This document shows, piece by piece, positions 16,633-24,294 of a stretch of DNA of 64,000 nucleotides (positions are counted from its first letter, which is position 1; each line of letters starts with the position of its first letter). Below the pieces are notes generated by a model. That model was given only the letters and a program-made list of their open reading frames with translations, was not told where the DNA came from and did no database searches. Source of the DNA: JAHEJV01 sp964653555. GTDB lineage: Bacteria; Myxococcota_A; UBA9160; SMWR01. The translations under genes were made by a program, and so were the position numbers. The DNA is taken from positions 45,586 to 109,585 of the forward strand of contig CAZZFT010000003.1 of NCBI GenBank assembly GCA_964653555.1. The letters are read 5' to 3'.

Positions 16633-18033
16633 TCAGCGGGAGCCCTCTCGCCGGCGCTCTGCGAGCTGTTCGCAGATCTGCTGGTGAACCGCCTCGGTCA
16701 GGCGGAAGCGGGTGAACATCGCGATCCCGATCAGGAAGGCGACGCAGGGGACGATTCCGTAGAGGGCGCGCAGGGCGAGCTTCGTCGCCTCGGTCTGCTC
16801 CGCGTTCGCCTGGTAGCCGACCCACTGCATCACTCCACCGACCAGGATCACCATGATCCCCGAGGCGCTCTTCACCACGAAGTTCAGAGCGGCGAAGTAG
16901 GCGCCCTCCTTCCGCTCGCCCGTCTCGTACTCGTCGTGGTCGACGACGTCGGCCTGGATCGCGGGGGCGATTGCCTGGGCACAGCCTCCGGCCACGCCGT
17001 TCACGATCGACAGCACGATCACGTACCAGGCACCCCCCTCCCAGACGAAGAACAGCGCGCCGTAGCCCGCGGCGCTGACCGACATCGACGCCAGCCACAG
17101 CGTCCGCTTGGGGTAGCGGTGGGCGAGCGCCACCCAGATCGGAATCGTCGCGATCTGGGGCAGGAAGTAGGCCAGGAAGGAGGCCTCCATGATGTCGGGC
17201 ATCTTCACGACGTAGAGCACGATGAAGGGCTTGAGCACACCGAGCGCGCCGATCCCGAGGATCTCGACGAAGTAGACCCCGAGCAGGAGTCGGCCGTGGG
17301 GATTGCGCCAGACGTCGCGATAGGCGCGCATCGGGCTCGATCCGCCGCGATGACGGAAGTCGGGCCGCTCGCGGAGTCGCGACACGGACCATCCGGTCAC
17401 CAGCACGATCAGCGCACCCACGCCGAGCGACAGCCACAGGCCGGCCTGGCGCGGATCGGCGGCGCTGCGCAGCACGTACAGGCCGCCCGTGAAGGCGAAC
17501 AACGACCCGATCGCGCGCAGCCCGCCGCGCGCGCCGAAGATGCGGGCGCGGTCCTCGCGCCGGGAGGAGAGCTCCGCCCCGAGCGCGTAGTGGGGCACCT
17601 CGAAGATGGTGAGGGCCGCCATGTAGCCGAAGACGGCGATCGTCACCCACGCGGTGAGCCAGCCGCCCGCGAGCGCGTCGGGAGGGCTCCACACCATCAC
17701 CGAGGTGACCACGAAGGCCAGCGCCGAGGCGAGGATCCACGGCCGGCGACGCCCCGACCGGAGCGTGGTGCGATCGCTCAGGTATCCGGCCAGGGGATCG
17801 GTGACGGCGTCCCACACCCGGGAGAGGCCGAAGATCAGGCTGATCGTCGCCGGTGCCATCAGCAGCACATCCGTGCCGAAGCGCACGAAATAGGTGAAGA
17901 CGAGCTGCGTCATGAAGAACACCGGGATCAGCGGCGCCGCGTAGGCGGCGATCGTCGACGCCGGGAGCCGGACCTCGGCGGCCGCGGGCGCTGCGGCGAC
18001 GCGCGCCGTCGCGGTCGATCCGATCGAGCTCAT
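16633..18033 (-). CDS. GPH-type MFS transporter
   Basis: A 466-residue inner-membrane carrier with about twelve hydrophobic helices. LIFGLSRVWDAVTDPLAGYL followed by SDRT, then SGRRRPW, is the signature of the glycoside-pentoside-hexuronide:cation symporter (MelB-like) family; AALTIFEVPHYALGAELS and DVVDHDEYETGERKEG are also family features. In proteobacterial degraders this family also carries steroids and other hydrophobic acids. It is first in an operon with LLM and SnoaL genes and is divergent from the thiolase gene across operator copy B, so import and breakdown appear co-controlled. Confidence 0.88.
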   Translation of the reverse strand: MSSIGSTATARVAAAPAAAEVRLPASTIAAYAAPLIPVFFMTQLVFTYFVRFGTDVLLMAPATISLIFGLSRVWDAVTDPLAGYLSDRTTLRSGRRRPWILASALAFVVTSVMVWSPPDALAGGWLTAWVTIAVFGYMAALTIFEVPHYALGAELSSRREDRARIFGARGGLRAIGSLFAFTGGLYVLRSAADPRQAGLWLSLGVGALIVLVTGWSVSRLRERPDFRHRGGSSPMRAYRDVWRNPHGRLLLGVYFVEILGIGALGVLKPFIVLYVVKMPDIMEASFLAYFLPQIATIPIWVALAHRYPKRTLWLASMSVSAAGYGALFFVWEGGAWYVIVLSIVNGVAGGCAQAIAPAIQADVVDHDEYETGERKEGAYFAALNFVVKSASGIMVILVGGVMQWVGYQANAEQTEATKLALRALYGIVPCVAFLIGIAMFTRFRLTEAVHQQICEQLAERRREGSR

Positions 18034-18118
18034 CAGTCCACCTCGTTCGGGTTGGGAACGGGTCGCGCCCCCGTCGCGAACTCCCTGCGACGGCGAGCAT
18101 CGGATCGCCAGGCCCGGC

Positions 18119-18138
18119 TATACTGAGCATCCTATCAG
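18119..18138. promoter_or_regulatory. Candidate operator, copy B, with overlapping -10
   Basis: CTGAGCATCCTATCAG at 18123-18138 matches the consensus at all 14 defined positions. TATACT (18119-18124) is a strong -10 for the thiolase gene and overlaps the operator by two bases; no convincing -35 is present upstream. The site lies between the divergent GPH transporter and thiolase genes. Confidence 0.72.
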
Positions 18139-18181
18139 AACGACTGGACCCCAGGTCCAGGATTATCGGAGGAAGATCGAG

Positions 18182-19411
18182 ATGGCCGAGGCGTGGATCA
18201 TCGACGGCGTGCGCTCGCCGCGCGGGCGGGGCAAGCCGGGCAAGGGTGGGCTCGCCCATCTCCATCCCCAGCGCGTCCTCGCGCAGGTGCTGAACGCGCT
18301 GCGCGACCGGGTCGGATTCGACCCCGCGGAGGTCGACGACGTCGTCGTCGGCTGCGGAGCCGGAAACGGCGACCACGCACACGACATCGCCCGCATGTCG
18401 GTGCTCGACGCGGGATGGTCGACCGCGGCTCCGGGCGTCACCCTGCACCGCTTCTGCGGCTCGGGACAGCAGGCGGTGAACTTCGCCGCCATGGGCATCC
18501 TCGCCGGCCATCAGGACCTGGTGATCGGAGGCGGTGTCGAATCCATGTCCCGCTACGCGCCGCTGCACGCGCACGGCTTCCACGCCAACAACGAGCACCT
18601 GTTCCGGCGCCATCCGATGGTTCCCCAGGGCATCTCCGCCGACCTGATCGCGACACTGGAGGGGTTCACGCGCGAGGACTGCGACCGCTACGCGGTGCGC
18701 AGCCAGGAGCGCGCGGCCGCCGCCATCGCCGACGGCCGCTTCGACCGCAGCCTGGTCCCGATCCACAACGAGGACGGCTCCCTCGCCCTCGACCGCGACG
18801 AGCATCCGCGGGCGGGCACCACGCCCGAGAGCCTCGCCCAGCTACCGGCCTCCTTCGAGAAGATGGGCACGACGGTGATGGAGGGCTACGAAAAGAGCTT
18901 CGACGAGCTGTGCCGCGACGTGTACCCGCAGATCGACAAGGTCGACCACGTGCACCATGCGGGCAACTCGTCCGGGGTGGTGGACGGCGCCAGCGCGATC
19001 CTGCTCGCCTCGCCGGAGTACGCGCGCGCCCACGGTCTCGCGCCGCGGGCGCGGATCGTGATGACGGCCACGGTGGGCACCGAGCCCGTGATCATGCTCA
19101 CCGCCCCGGAGCCGGCGGCACGCGCCTGCCTCGAGCGCGCCGGCATGGGCTACGGCGACATCGATCTATTCGAGGTGAACGAGGCCTTCGCATCGGTGGT
19201 GCTGAAGTTCCTCAAGGACTCGGGCGTCGACCCGGAGCGCGTCAACCCCAACGGCGGCGCGATCGCCCTCGGCCACCCGATCGGCGGCACCGGACCGATG
19301 CTCATCCAGACCGTGCTCGACGAGCTGGAGCGGCGCGATCTCGCCACCGGCCTGGTCACGATGTGCACCGGCGGCGGGATGGGCACGGCGACGATCATCG
19401 AGAGGATCTGA
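18182..19411 (+). CDS. Thiolase family acetyl-CoA acyltransferase
   Basis: A 409-residue degradative thiolase. The nucleophile is C92 in HRFCGSGQQA; the general-base histidine is in NPNGGAIALGHPIGGTGP and the second cysteine in CTGGGMGTATI. It cleaves a 3-oxoacyl-CoA with CoA to release acetyl- or propionyl-CoA, ending each beta-oxidation turn. GGAGG precedes the ATG. It is transcribed from the spacer holding operator copy B. Full length, no anomalies. The rather long central region resembles FadI/FadA-like acetyl-CoA acetyltransferases. Confidence 0.93.
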   Translation: MAEAWIIDGVRSPRGRGKPGKGGLAHLHPQRVLAQVLNALRDRVGFDPAEVDDVVVGCGAGNGDHAHDIARMSVLDAGWSTAAPGVTLHRFCGSGQQAVNFAAMGILAGHQDLVIGGGVESMSRYAPLHAHGFHANNEHLFRRHPMVPQGISADLIATLEGFTREDCDRYAVRSQERAAAAIADGRFDRSLVPIHNEDGSLALDRDEHPRAGTTPESLAQLPASFEKMGTTVMEGYEKSFDELCRDVYPQIDKVDHVHHAGNSSGVVDGASAILLASPEYARAHGLAPRARIVMTATVGTEPVIMLTAPEPAARACLERAGMGYGDIDLFEVNEAFASVVLKFLKDSGVDPERVNPNGGAIALGHPIGGTGPMLIQTVLDELERRDLATGLVTMCTGGGMGTATIIERI

Positions 19412-19423
19412 GCGGGTCGCGGA

Positions 19424-20212
19424 TCAGTGGAAGTGGTGACCGCAGTTCACGTTCAGGGCCTGGCCGGTGATCCCGCGCGCGAGGTCCGAGGCCATGAACA
19501 CGACTGCGTCGGCCACCTCCTCGGGGCGCGCGATCCGGCGCAGCGGTAGCTGATCGGCGACCGCCCGCTCGAGCGCCTCGGCCGTCGTGCCCTGCTCCGA
19601 CGCCATCTGCTCGAAGTAGGCGGCGACCCCGGGACCCCAGATGTAGCTGGGGACGATCGCGTTGACGCGGATGCCGTAGCGGCCCACCTCGAGGGCGAGC
19701 GTGCGCGTGGCGGCGTGGAGCGCCCCCTTCGAGGCGACGTAGGGGCCATGGCGCTCGAAGGGAATCCGGATCTCGGTGGTGTTGATCATCACGATCGCGC
19801 CCCGGGAGCGCCGGCGCATGTGCGGGATCACCGCCCGGGACAGGCGCAGGGAGCCGAGCAGGTTGACCCGCATCGGCTCGAGCCAGGCGTCGGCGTCGAG
19901 GTCGGCGTCCTCGATCGGGGTGTCGAGGTCACCGGTGGTGAAGGCGCTGTTCACGAGGACGTCGATGCGACCGAAGCGCTCCTGGGCCGCGGCGACGAGG
20001 CGGTCGCAGTCTTCGGCAGCGGAGACGTCCGTCACGACGCAGTGCGCGCGCCCGCCGACCGACTCGACCTCCTTGGCGACCGACTCGAGGCGCTCGGCGC
20101 TGCGCGCCGCGAGCACGACGTTCGCGCCCTCGCGACCGAAGGCGAGCGCCATGCCCCGTCCGAGGCCGGGACCGATTCCCGTGATGATGCAGCAGCGGTC
20201 GTGGAGCAGCAC
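19424..20212 (-). CDS. SDR family oxidoreductase (C-terminus VNCGHHFH)
   Basis: A 262-residue SDR with TGIGPGLGRGMALAFG for cofactor binding and the active-site pair in PYVASKGAL. The catalytic serine position reads INTTEIR, so threonine replaces serine. The chain ends in VNCGHHFH rather than the usual DGG-type tail. It is the last gene of the Rieske copy 2 operon, 12 bases after a related but degenerate SDR that shares the odd ending. The two probably form a heteromer or arose by tandem duplication. Substrate unknown; oxidation of a hydroxyl made by the Rieske enzyme is plausible. Confidence 0.82.
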   Translation of the reverse strand: MLLHDRCCIITGIGPGLGRGMALAFGREGANVVLAARSAERLESVAKEVESVGGRAHCVVTDVSAAEDCDRLVAAAQERFGRIDVLVNSAFTTGDLDTPIEDADLDADAWLEPMRVNLLGSLRLSRAVIPHMRRRSRGAIVMINTTEIRIPFERHGPYVASKGALHAATRTLALEVGRYGIRVNAIVPSYIWGPGVAAYFEQMASEQGTTAEALERAVADQLPLRRIARPEEVADAVVFMASDLARGITGQALNVNCGHHFH

Positions 20213-20224
20213 GGCGTCTCCGCG

Positions 20225-21019
20225 TCAGTGGAAGTAGCCCCCGCAGTTCACGTCGAGCGACTGCCCGGTGACGATGCGGGAGAGGTCCGAGGCGAAGAAG
20301 ACGACCGCGTCGGCCACCTCGCTCGCATCGACCAGACGGTGAAGGGCGTGCTCCTCGCGCAGACGATCCCGCAGCACCTCCTCGGCGGATCCTTCCCGCG
20401 CGGCGCGTGCCTCGAGAGCGGCGCGCAGGTGCGGCCCCTCGATCCAGCCCGGAACGACCGTGTTCACGCGAATGCCGTGGGGCCCGAGCTCGCGGGCGAG
20501 CAGCCGCGCGGCCGCCAGCAGCGCGCCGCGCGCGAGGAGCACCGGTCCGGCGCCTTCGAGAGCGAGGCGCTCTTCGACGGAACCGATCATCACGATCGAG
20601 CCGCTGCCCAGCCGGCGCATCGCCCGCGCCACCTCCTGGGCGAGGGCGAGCGCCTCGAACACCTCCCCCTCGAGCGCGCGCCGCCAGGAGGCGAGGTCCG
20701 CCTCCGCGGTCTCCTCGGCCGCGGGCGTGCCCCGGGGCGGCCCGAGCACGAGCGCGTCGATGCGGCCCCAGGTCTGGACGGCCGTCTCCACCAGCCGGCG
20801 GCCCTCGCCGGCCTGCGACAGGTCCGCGGTGAGCGCGGTCGCGCTTCCGCCCTGCGCGCGGATCCCGGCGACCGCCTCCGCCAGGGCGTCGCTGCGCGGC
20901 CCGACCAGCACCAGGCGCGCTCCCTCGCGCGCCAGGGCCGAGGCGACGGATGCCTCCAGCTCCGGGCCGAGCCCGACCACCAGGGCGACGCGTTCGGTCA
21001 GCAGCCCGGCCTCCGGCAT
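20225..21019 (-). CDS. Degenerate SDR paralogue, probably non-catalytic
   Basis: A 264-residue SDR-fold protein that aligns end to end with its neighbour at 19424. The YxxxK active site is lost: where the neighbour has PYVASKGAL this protein has PVLLARGAL, so Tyr becomes Val and Lys becomes Arg. The cofactor loop is VVGLGPELEAS instead of TGIGPGLG, and the NAG motif is replaced by LGPPRG. The reading frame is intact and the C-terminus VNCGGYFH is kept, so it is under selection as a protein. A structural or regulatory partner of the active SDR is the likely role. It starts 7 bases after the Rieske stop. Confidence 0.8.
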   Translation of the reverse strand: MPEAGLLTERVALVVGLGPELEASVASALAREGARLVLVGPRSDALAEAVAGIRAQGGSATALTADLSQAGEGRRLVETAVQTWGRIDALVLGPPRGTPAAEETAEADLASWRRALEGEVFEALALAQEVARAMRRLGSGSIVMIGSVEERLALEGAGPVLLARGALLAAARLLARELGPHGIRVNTVVPGWIEGPHLRAALEARAAREGSAEEVLRDRLREEHALHRLVDASEVADAVVFFASDLSRIVTGQSLDVNCGGYFH

Positions 21020-21026
21020 CGTCCCC

Positions 21027-21995
21027 TCAGTCCCCGCCCGCGCCGGCCGACGACGGCCCGTAGAACTGCCGCGCCCAGCGCCGGTACTCGCCGATCGGCC
21101 CGTCGCCGTCGCACAAGACCGGCGTCGGCCGATAGGTCTTGTTCTCCCAGATCGCGAAGTCCTGGGAGGTGATGTGCTGCTGCTCGTCCATCTGGGTGCG
21201 CAGCTCGGCCAGGGCCTCCTGCTCGCTGCGGGAGCCCTTCCGACCGATCACGGAGTTCGTGAAGCGTACGAGGCCCTCGTCGATCGGCGTGATCGTTCCG
21301 ATGCTGCGCGTCTCGAAGGCTCCGTTGTAGTGGATCGTGTTGAAGCCGAGCCCCCAGTTCTCGGCCACCAGGTACAGCTCGCGACTGGGACCGCCCACCT
21401 CGTTCTCGTAGCCCGCATCGATCACCCAGCGGAACATGGGCCCCTCGAAGGAGCACTCGCGGTGGCTCGGCACGTCCATCGCGTGCACCTGCTCGAAGTG
21501 CGGCCAGTCGATCGCGTTCTCCATCATCTCCTGGGGATGGGTGCGCAGCTCCCAGCTGTACCGGGTCCAGGTGGAGGTCCACTCGGCCGCGCCGTACTCC
21601 GCGATCCGCGGGATCCGGAAGCTCGGCGGCTCGCCACCGGCGTGGTGCCACACGTAGACCTGTCCGTTCCGCTCTTCGACGGGCCAGGAGCGGATGCGTG
21701 CTCGGGGCGGAATCCGACGCGCGTAGGGAATCTCGAGGCACTCGCCCTTCGCGTCGTAGCACCAGCCGTGGAAGGGACAGCGGAGGCGGTTGCCCTCCAC
21801 GCGGCCGCCGTGCCCGAGATGTGCGCCGAGATGCGCGCAGTAGGCCTCCACCACGGCGGCCTCTCCGTCCTCGCCCCGAAACAGCACGAGCTCCTGACCG
21901 AACACGTGGATCGGCAGCAGCGCGCCGGGCGCCAGATCCTCGGAGAAGGCGATCTGGAACCAGCCGTTGGGCATGGCCAGTGCGTGAGCCGCCAT
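21027..21995 (-). CDS. KshA-like Rieske non-heme iron oxygenase, copy 2
   Basis: A 322-residue oxygenase very similar to copy 1 along its whole length. Rieske ligands C53, H55, C73 and H76 (CAHLGAH, CPFHGW) and the iron site in ENAIDWPHFEQVHAMD are intact, as is the KshA-like ending IWENKTYRPTPVLCDGDG. I take the ATG at 21995; an ATG at 22031 lacks a ribosome site and would lie almost on the operator. First gene of an operon with two SDR genes. The promoter at 22043-22071 has its -10 inside operator copy D. Two oxygenase isoforms with one operator suggest different positions or substrates in one pathway. Confidence 0.9.
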   Translation of the reverse strand: MAAHALAMPNGWFQIAFSEDLAPGALLPIHVFGQELVLFRGEDGEAAVVEAYCAHLGAHLGHGGRVEGNRLRCPFHGWCYDAKGECLEIPYARRIPPRARIRSWPVEERNGQVYVWHHAGGEPPSFRIPRIAEYGAAEWTSTWTRYSWELRTHPQEMMENAIDWPHFEQVHAMDVPSHRECSFEGPMFRWVIDAGYENEVGGPSRELYLVAENWGLGFNTIHYNGAFETRSIGTITPIDEGLVRFTNSVIGRKGSRSEQEALAELRTQMDEQQHITSQDFAIWENKTYRPTPVLCDGDGPIGEYRRWARQFYGPSSAGAGGD

Positions 21996-22039
21996 CGGTT
22001 CTGTGCCCCTCCTCGCGAAGCCGGACTCCATCGTGACTT

Positions 22040-22071
22040 CTGATAATACGCTCAGCTCCTGGCGACCTCAA
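22040..22071 (-). promoter_or_regulatory. Promoter of Rieske copy 2 with operator copy D over the -10
   Basis: Reverse strand: TTGAGG (22066-22071), exactly 17 bases, then TATTAT (22043-22048). The operator CTGATAATACGCTCAG (22040-22055) covers the -10 and matches the consensus at 13 of 14 positions. Repression by occlusion is the simplest reading. The TetR gene starts 284 bases away on the other side. Confidence 0.7.
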
Positions 22072-22339
22072 CGAAAGAAACGTCGCGGAGCTTGAAACGG
22101 GTGTTCTAGTGGTGCGCCGCACGGAGTGAGGGCGAACTCGCCGCGAGCCGCCCCGGTTCTCGCTTGCCACGGGGGCGCTCGCCCGCCAAGCTGTGCGCCC
22201 AACGCCCGCGGGCCGCGATGCGGGATCGAACGCCGGCGCCGTCGGCGACGAAGCGGGCGGACCCGCGCCGGGATCCGAAGACCGAACCGCCGTCGCGACG
22301 GGCGCGCACGAACGGGCAGCAATGCGCAGGGAGACGAAC

Positions 22340-22987
22340 ATGGGGAGGAAGACGAAGGCGACCGCACCCGAGGCGAAGACCGAGCGGCGCATGGACGCGG
22401 ACCGCCGTCGCGCACAGCTGCTCGAGTGCGCGATTCGCGTCGCGAGCCGGCAGGGTCTCGGCAGCAGCCCCCACGCGGCCACCGCCCGGGAAGCGAACGT
22501 CTCCGTCCCGACCGTGTTCGCCTACTTCCGCAGTCGGCAGGATCTGTTGCGCGCCATCGTCGAGGACGTGGAGCGCCTGTACAGCGAGCTGGGGGCCGAG
22601 CACCTATCCCGCGACAAGCCGGCGCCGGAGGCGATGTTCGAGTTCCTGCGCGCCTGCGCGCAGACGGCGGCGACCGATCCCGATCGGGTCCGGGTCTGGC
22701 TCGACTGGAGCTCCACGGTGGGATCCGAGGTCTGGCCGCTGTACGTGGACTTCCACGATCGTTCGATCCGCCGGATGGCCGCGCTCGTCCGCCGGGGCCA
22801 GCGCGAGGGCACCATCCCCCGCGACGTGGACGCCCTGGACGCCGCGCGGCTGCTGTTCGCCTCCGGCCACACCGTGGCCCAGATGATGTTCTCGAAGACT
22901 CCCGAGAAGACCGTGCGCCGGTTCCAGAACCACGTGATCTCGTCGGCGCTGCACCTCGAACCGTCGCATCCGGGTCTGCAGGACTAG
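22340..22987 (+). CDS. TetR/AcrR family transcriptional regulator
   Basis: A 215-residue regulator. Residues about 25-70 form the DNA-binding domain (LLECAIRVASRQGLGSSPHA, then AREANVSVPTVFAYFRSRQDLL); the rest is an all-helical ligand-binding and dimerisation region. The ATG at 22340 follows GGGAGA; the frame is open to 22193 but that part has no ribosome site and is low-complexity. It is divergent from the Rieske copy 2 operon across operator copy D, the classic place for an autoregulated TetR gene. It is thus the best candidate to bind the 16-bp operators across the window, with a substrate or CoA ester as inducer. The 268 bases from 22072 to 22339 show no other gene. Confidence 0.88.
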   Translation: MGRKTKATAPEAKTERRMDADRRRAQLLECAIRVASRQGLGSSPHAATAREANVSVPTVFAYFRSRQDLLRAIVEDVERLYSELGAEHLSRDKPAPEAMFEFLRACAQTAATDPDRVRVWLDWSSTVGSEVWPLYVDFHDRSIRRMAALVRRGQREGTIPRDVDALDAARLLFASGHTVAQMMFSKTPEKTVRRFQNHVISSALHLEPSHPGLQD

Positions 22988-23022
22988 CGGGAGCGCGATC
23001 TCGCGGCGCGAGGGGCGGGGCC

Positions 23023-24294
23023 TCAGAGCAACATCGTCGCGGGAGACTCGACCAGGGAGCGGAAGGCCGCGAGGAGCCGGGCGCCGATGGCGCCGTCGAT
23101 CGCGCGGTGGTCGGCGGCCAGCGTGACGATCGCCGTCCGCCGCACCACGGGCTGGCCCTCGCGCGCGACCACTCGCGGCTCCACCGCCCCCACGCCCAGG
23201 ATGCACGCCTGGGGCACGTTGAGGATCGGGAACAGCCGCCGCACGCCGTACATGCCCAGGTTCGAGAGCGTGGCGGTGCCCCCGGCGTACTCCTCGGGGA
23301 GCAGTCGCCCCTGCTGGGCGCGCGCGACCAGGTCGTGCAGCTCGCGGGCGATCGCGCCGAGCCCCTTGCCGTCGGCGCCGCGCACGACCGGCGTCACGAG
23401 CCCGCGCTCCGAAGCGACCGCCACCGCGAGATCGACGCGCTCGTGCATGCGGAGGCCGCCGTCGCGCCAGGAGACGTTCGCCTCGGGGACCCGGCGCAGC
23501 GCGAGTGCCGCGATCCGCACCAGGAGGTCGTTCACGGTCAGCGCCGGTCCGCCGTCGGCGTCGCGCCCCTCGTTCAGCTCGCGGCGCAGGGCGAGCAGCC
23601 GCTCGGCGTCGCACTCCACGTCCAGATAGAAGTGCGGCGCCGTCCGCTTCGCCTCCGCGAGCCGCTCGGCCGCCGTGCGCCGGGCGACGCTGAGACGCTC
23701 GTCGCGCCCGGGCGGAGCCGCCTCCAGGACCGGCAGCACCGCTGCCGACGCGGTCGCCGGTGCCGGGCCGCGCGCGGACGGGGGGGCGGCGGACGGAGAT
23801 CGTCGCTGCCCGCCGAGCGCCCGCTCCACGTCGAGGCGCACGATGCGTCCGCCGTGACCCGACCCGGCCAGCTCGCCGAGATCGAGTCGCGCCTGCGCCG
23901 CCATCCGCCGCGCCAGGGGAGTGGCGCGCAGCGCCTCGGAGGGCGGAGGCGGGGGCGAAGCCGGCACGGCGGGCGGGCTGGCGTTCGCCGCGGAGGGCTC
24001 CTCGGCAGCCACCGGGCCGGGTGCGGGCGCCGCTCCGACGCGCTCGCTCGTGTCCTCGGCCGCCCGCATCCGCGCGAGCAGCGTCCCCACCGCGACGCCT
24101 TCGGTGCCCTCGGCGATCAGGATCTCGGCGAGCACGCCCGCCGCCTCCGCCTCCAGCTCGACGGTGGACTTGTCGGTCTCGACCTCCGCCAGCAGGTCAC
24201 CGGGTCGGACGGCGTCGCCCACCCGCTTGTGCCAGGCCACCAGCGTGGCCTCGGCCGTGGAGGCCGAGAGCTCCGGCAGACGGATCTCGATCAC
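23023..24294 (-). CDS. 2-oxoacid dehydrogenase E2, dihydrolipoamide acyltransferase
   Basis: A 423-residue E2 subunit. Residues 1-75 are a lipoyl domain with the lipoylated K42 in ETDKSTVE. A Pro/Ala linker follows, then a peripheral subunit-binding domain (TPLARRMAAQARLDLGEL, GSGHGGRIVRLDVERAL), and the catalytic domain from about residue 190 with AADHRAIDGAIG carrying the H-x3-D-G motif. It transfers the acyl group from E1-bound thiamine diphosphate to CoA. The GTG start overlaps the E1 stop (GTGA), so the two subunits are made together. No E3 gene follows in this window. Confidence 0.92.
   Translation of the reverse strand: MIEIRLPELSASTAEATLVAWHKRVGDAVRPGDLLAEVETDKSTVELEAEAAGVLAEILIAEGTEGVAVGTLLARMRAAEDTSERVGAAPAPGPVAAEEPSAANASPPAVPASPPPPPSEALRATPLARRMAAQARLDLGELAGSGHGGRIVRLDVERALGGQRRSPSAAPPSARGPAPATASAAVLPVLEAAPPGRDERLSVARRTAAERLAEAKRTAPHFYLDVECDAERLLALRRELNEGRDADGGPALTVNDLLVRIAALALRRVPEANVSWRDGGLRMHERVDLAVAVASERGLVTPVVRGADGKGLGAIARELHDLVARAQQGRLLPEEYAGGTATLSNLGMYGVRRLFPILNVPQACILGVGAVEPRVVAREGQPVVRRTAIVTLAADHRAIDGAIGARLLAAFRSLVESPATMLL

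Noticed and set aside
19407..19429. CTGA and TCAG close together after the thiolase stop
   Set aside because: The spacing is 12 bases instead of 8, the location is a convergent gene end, and there is no further match to the operator.
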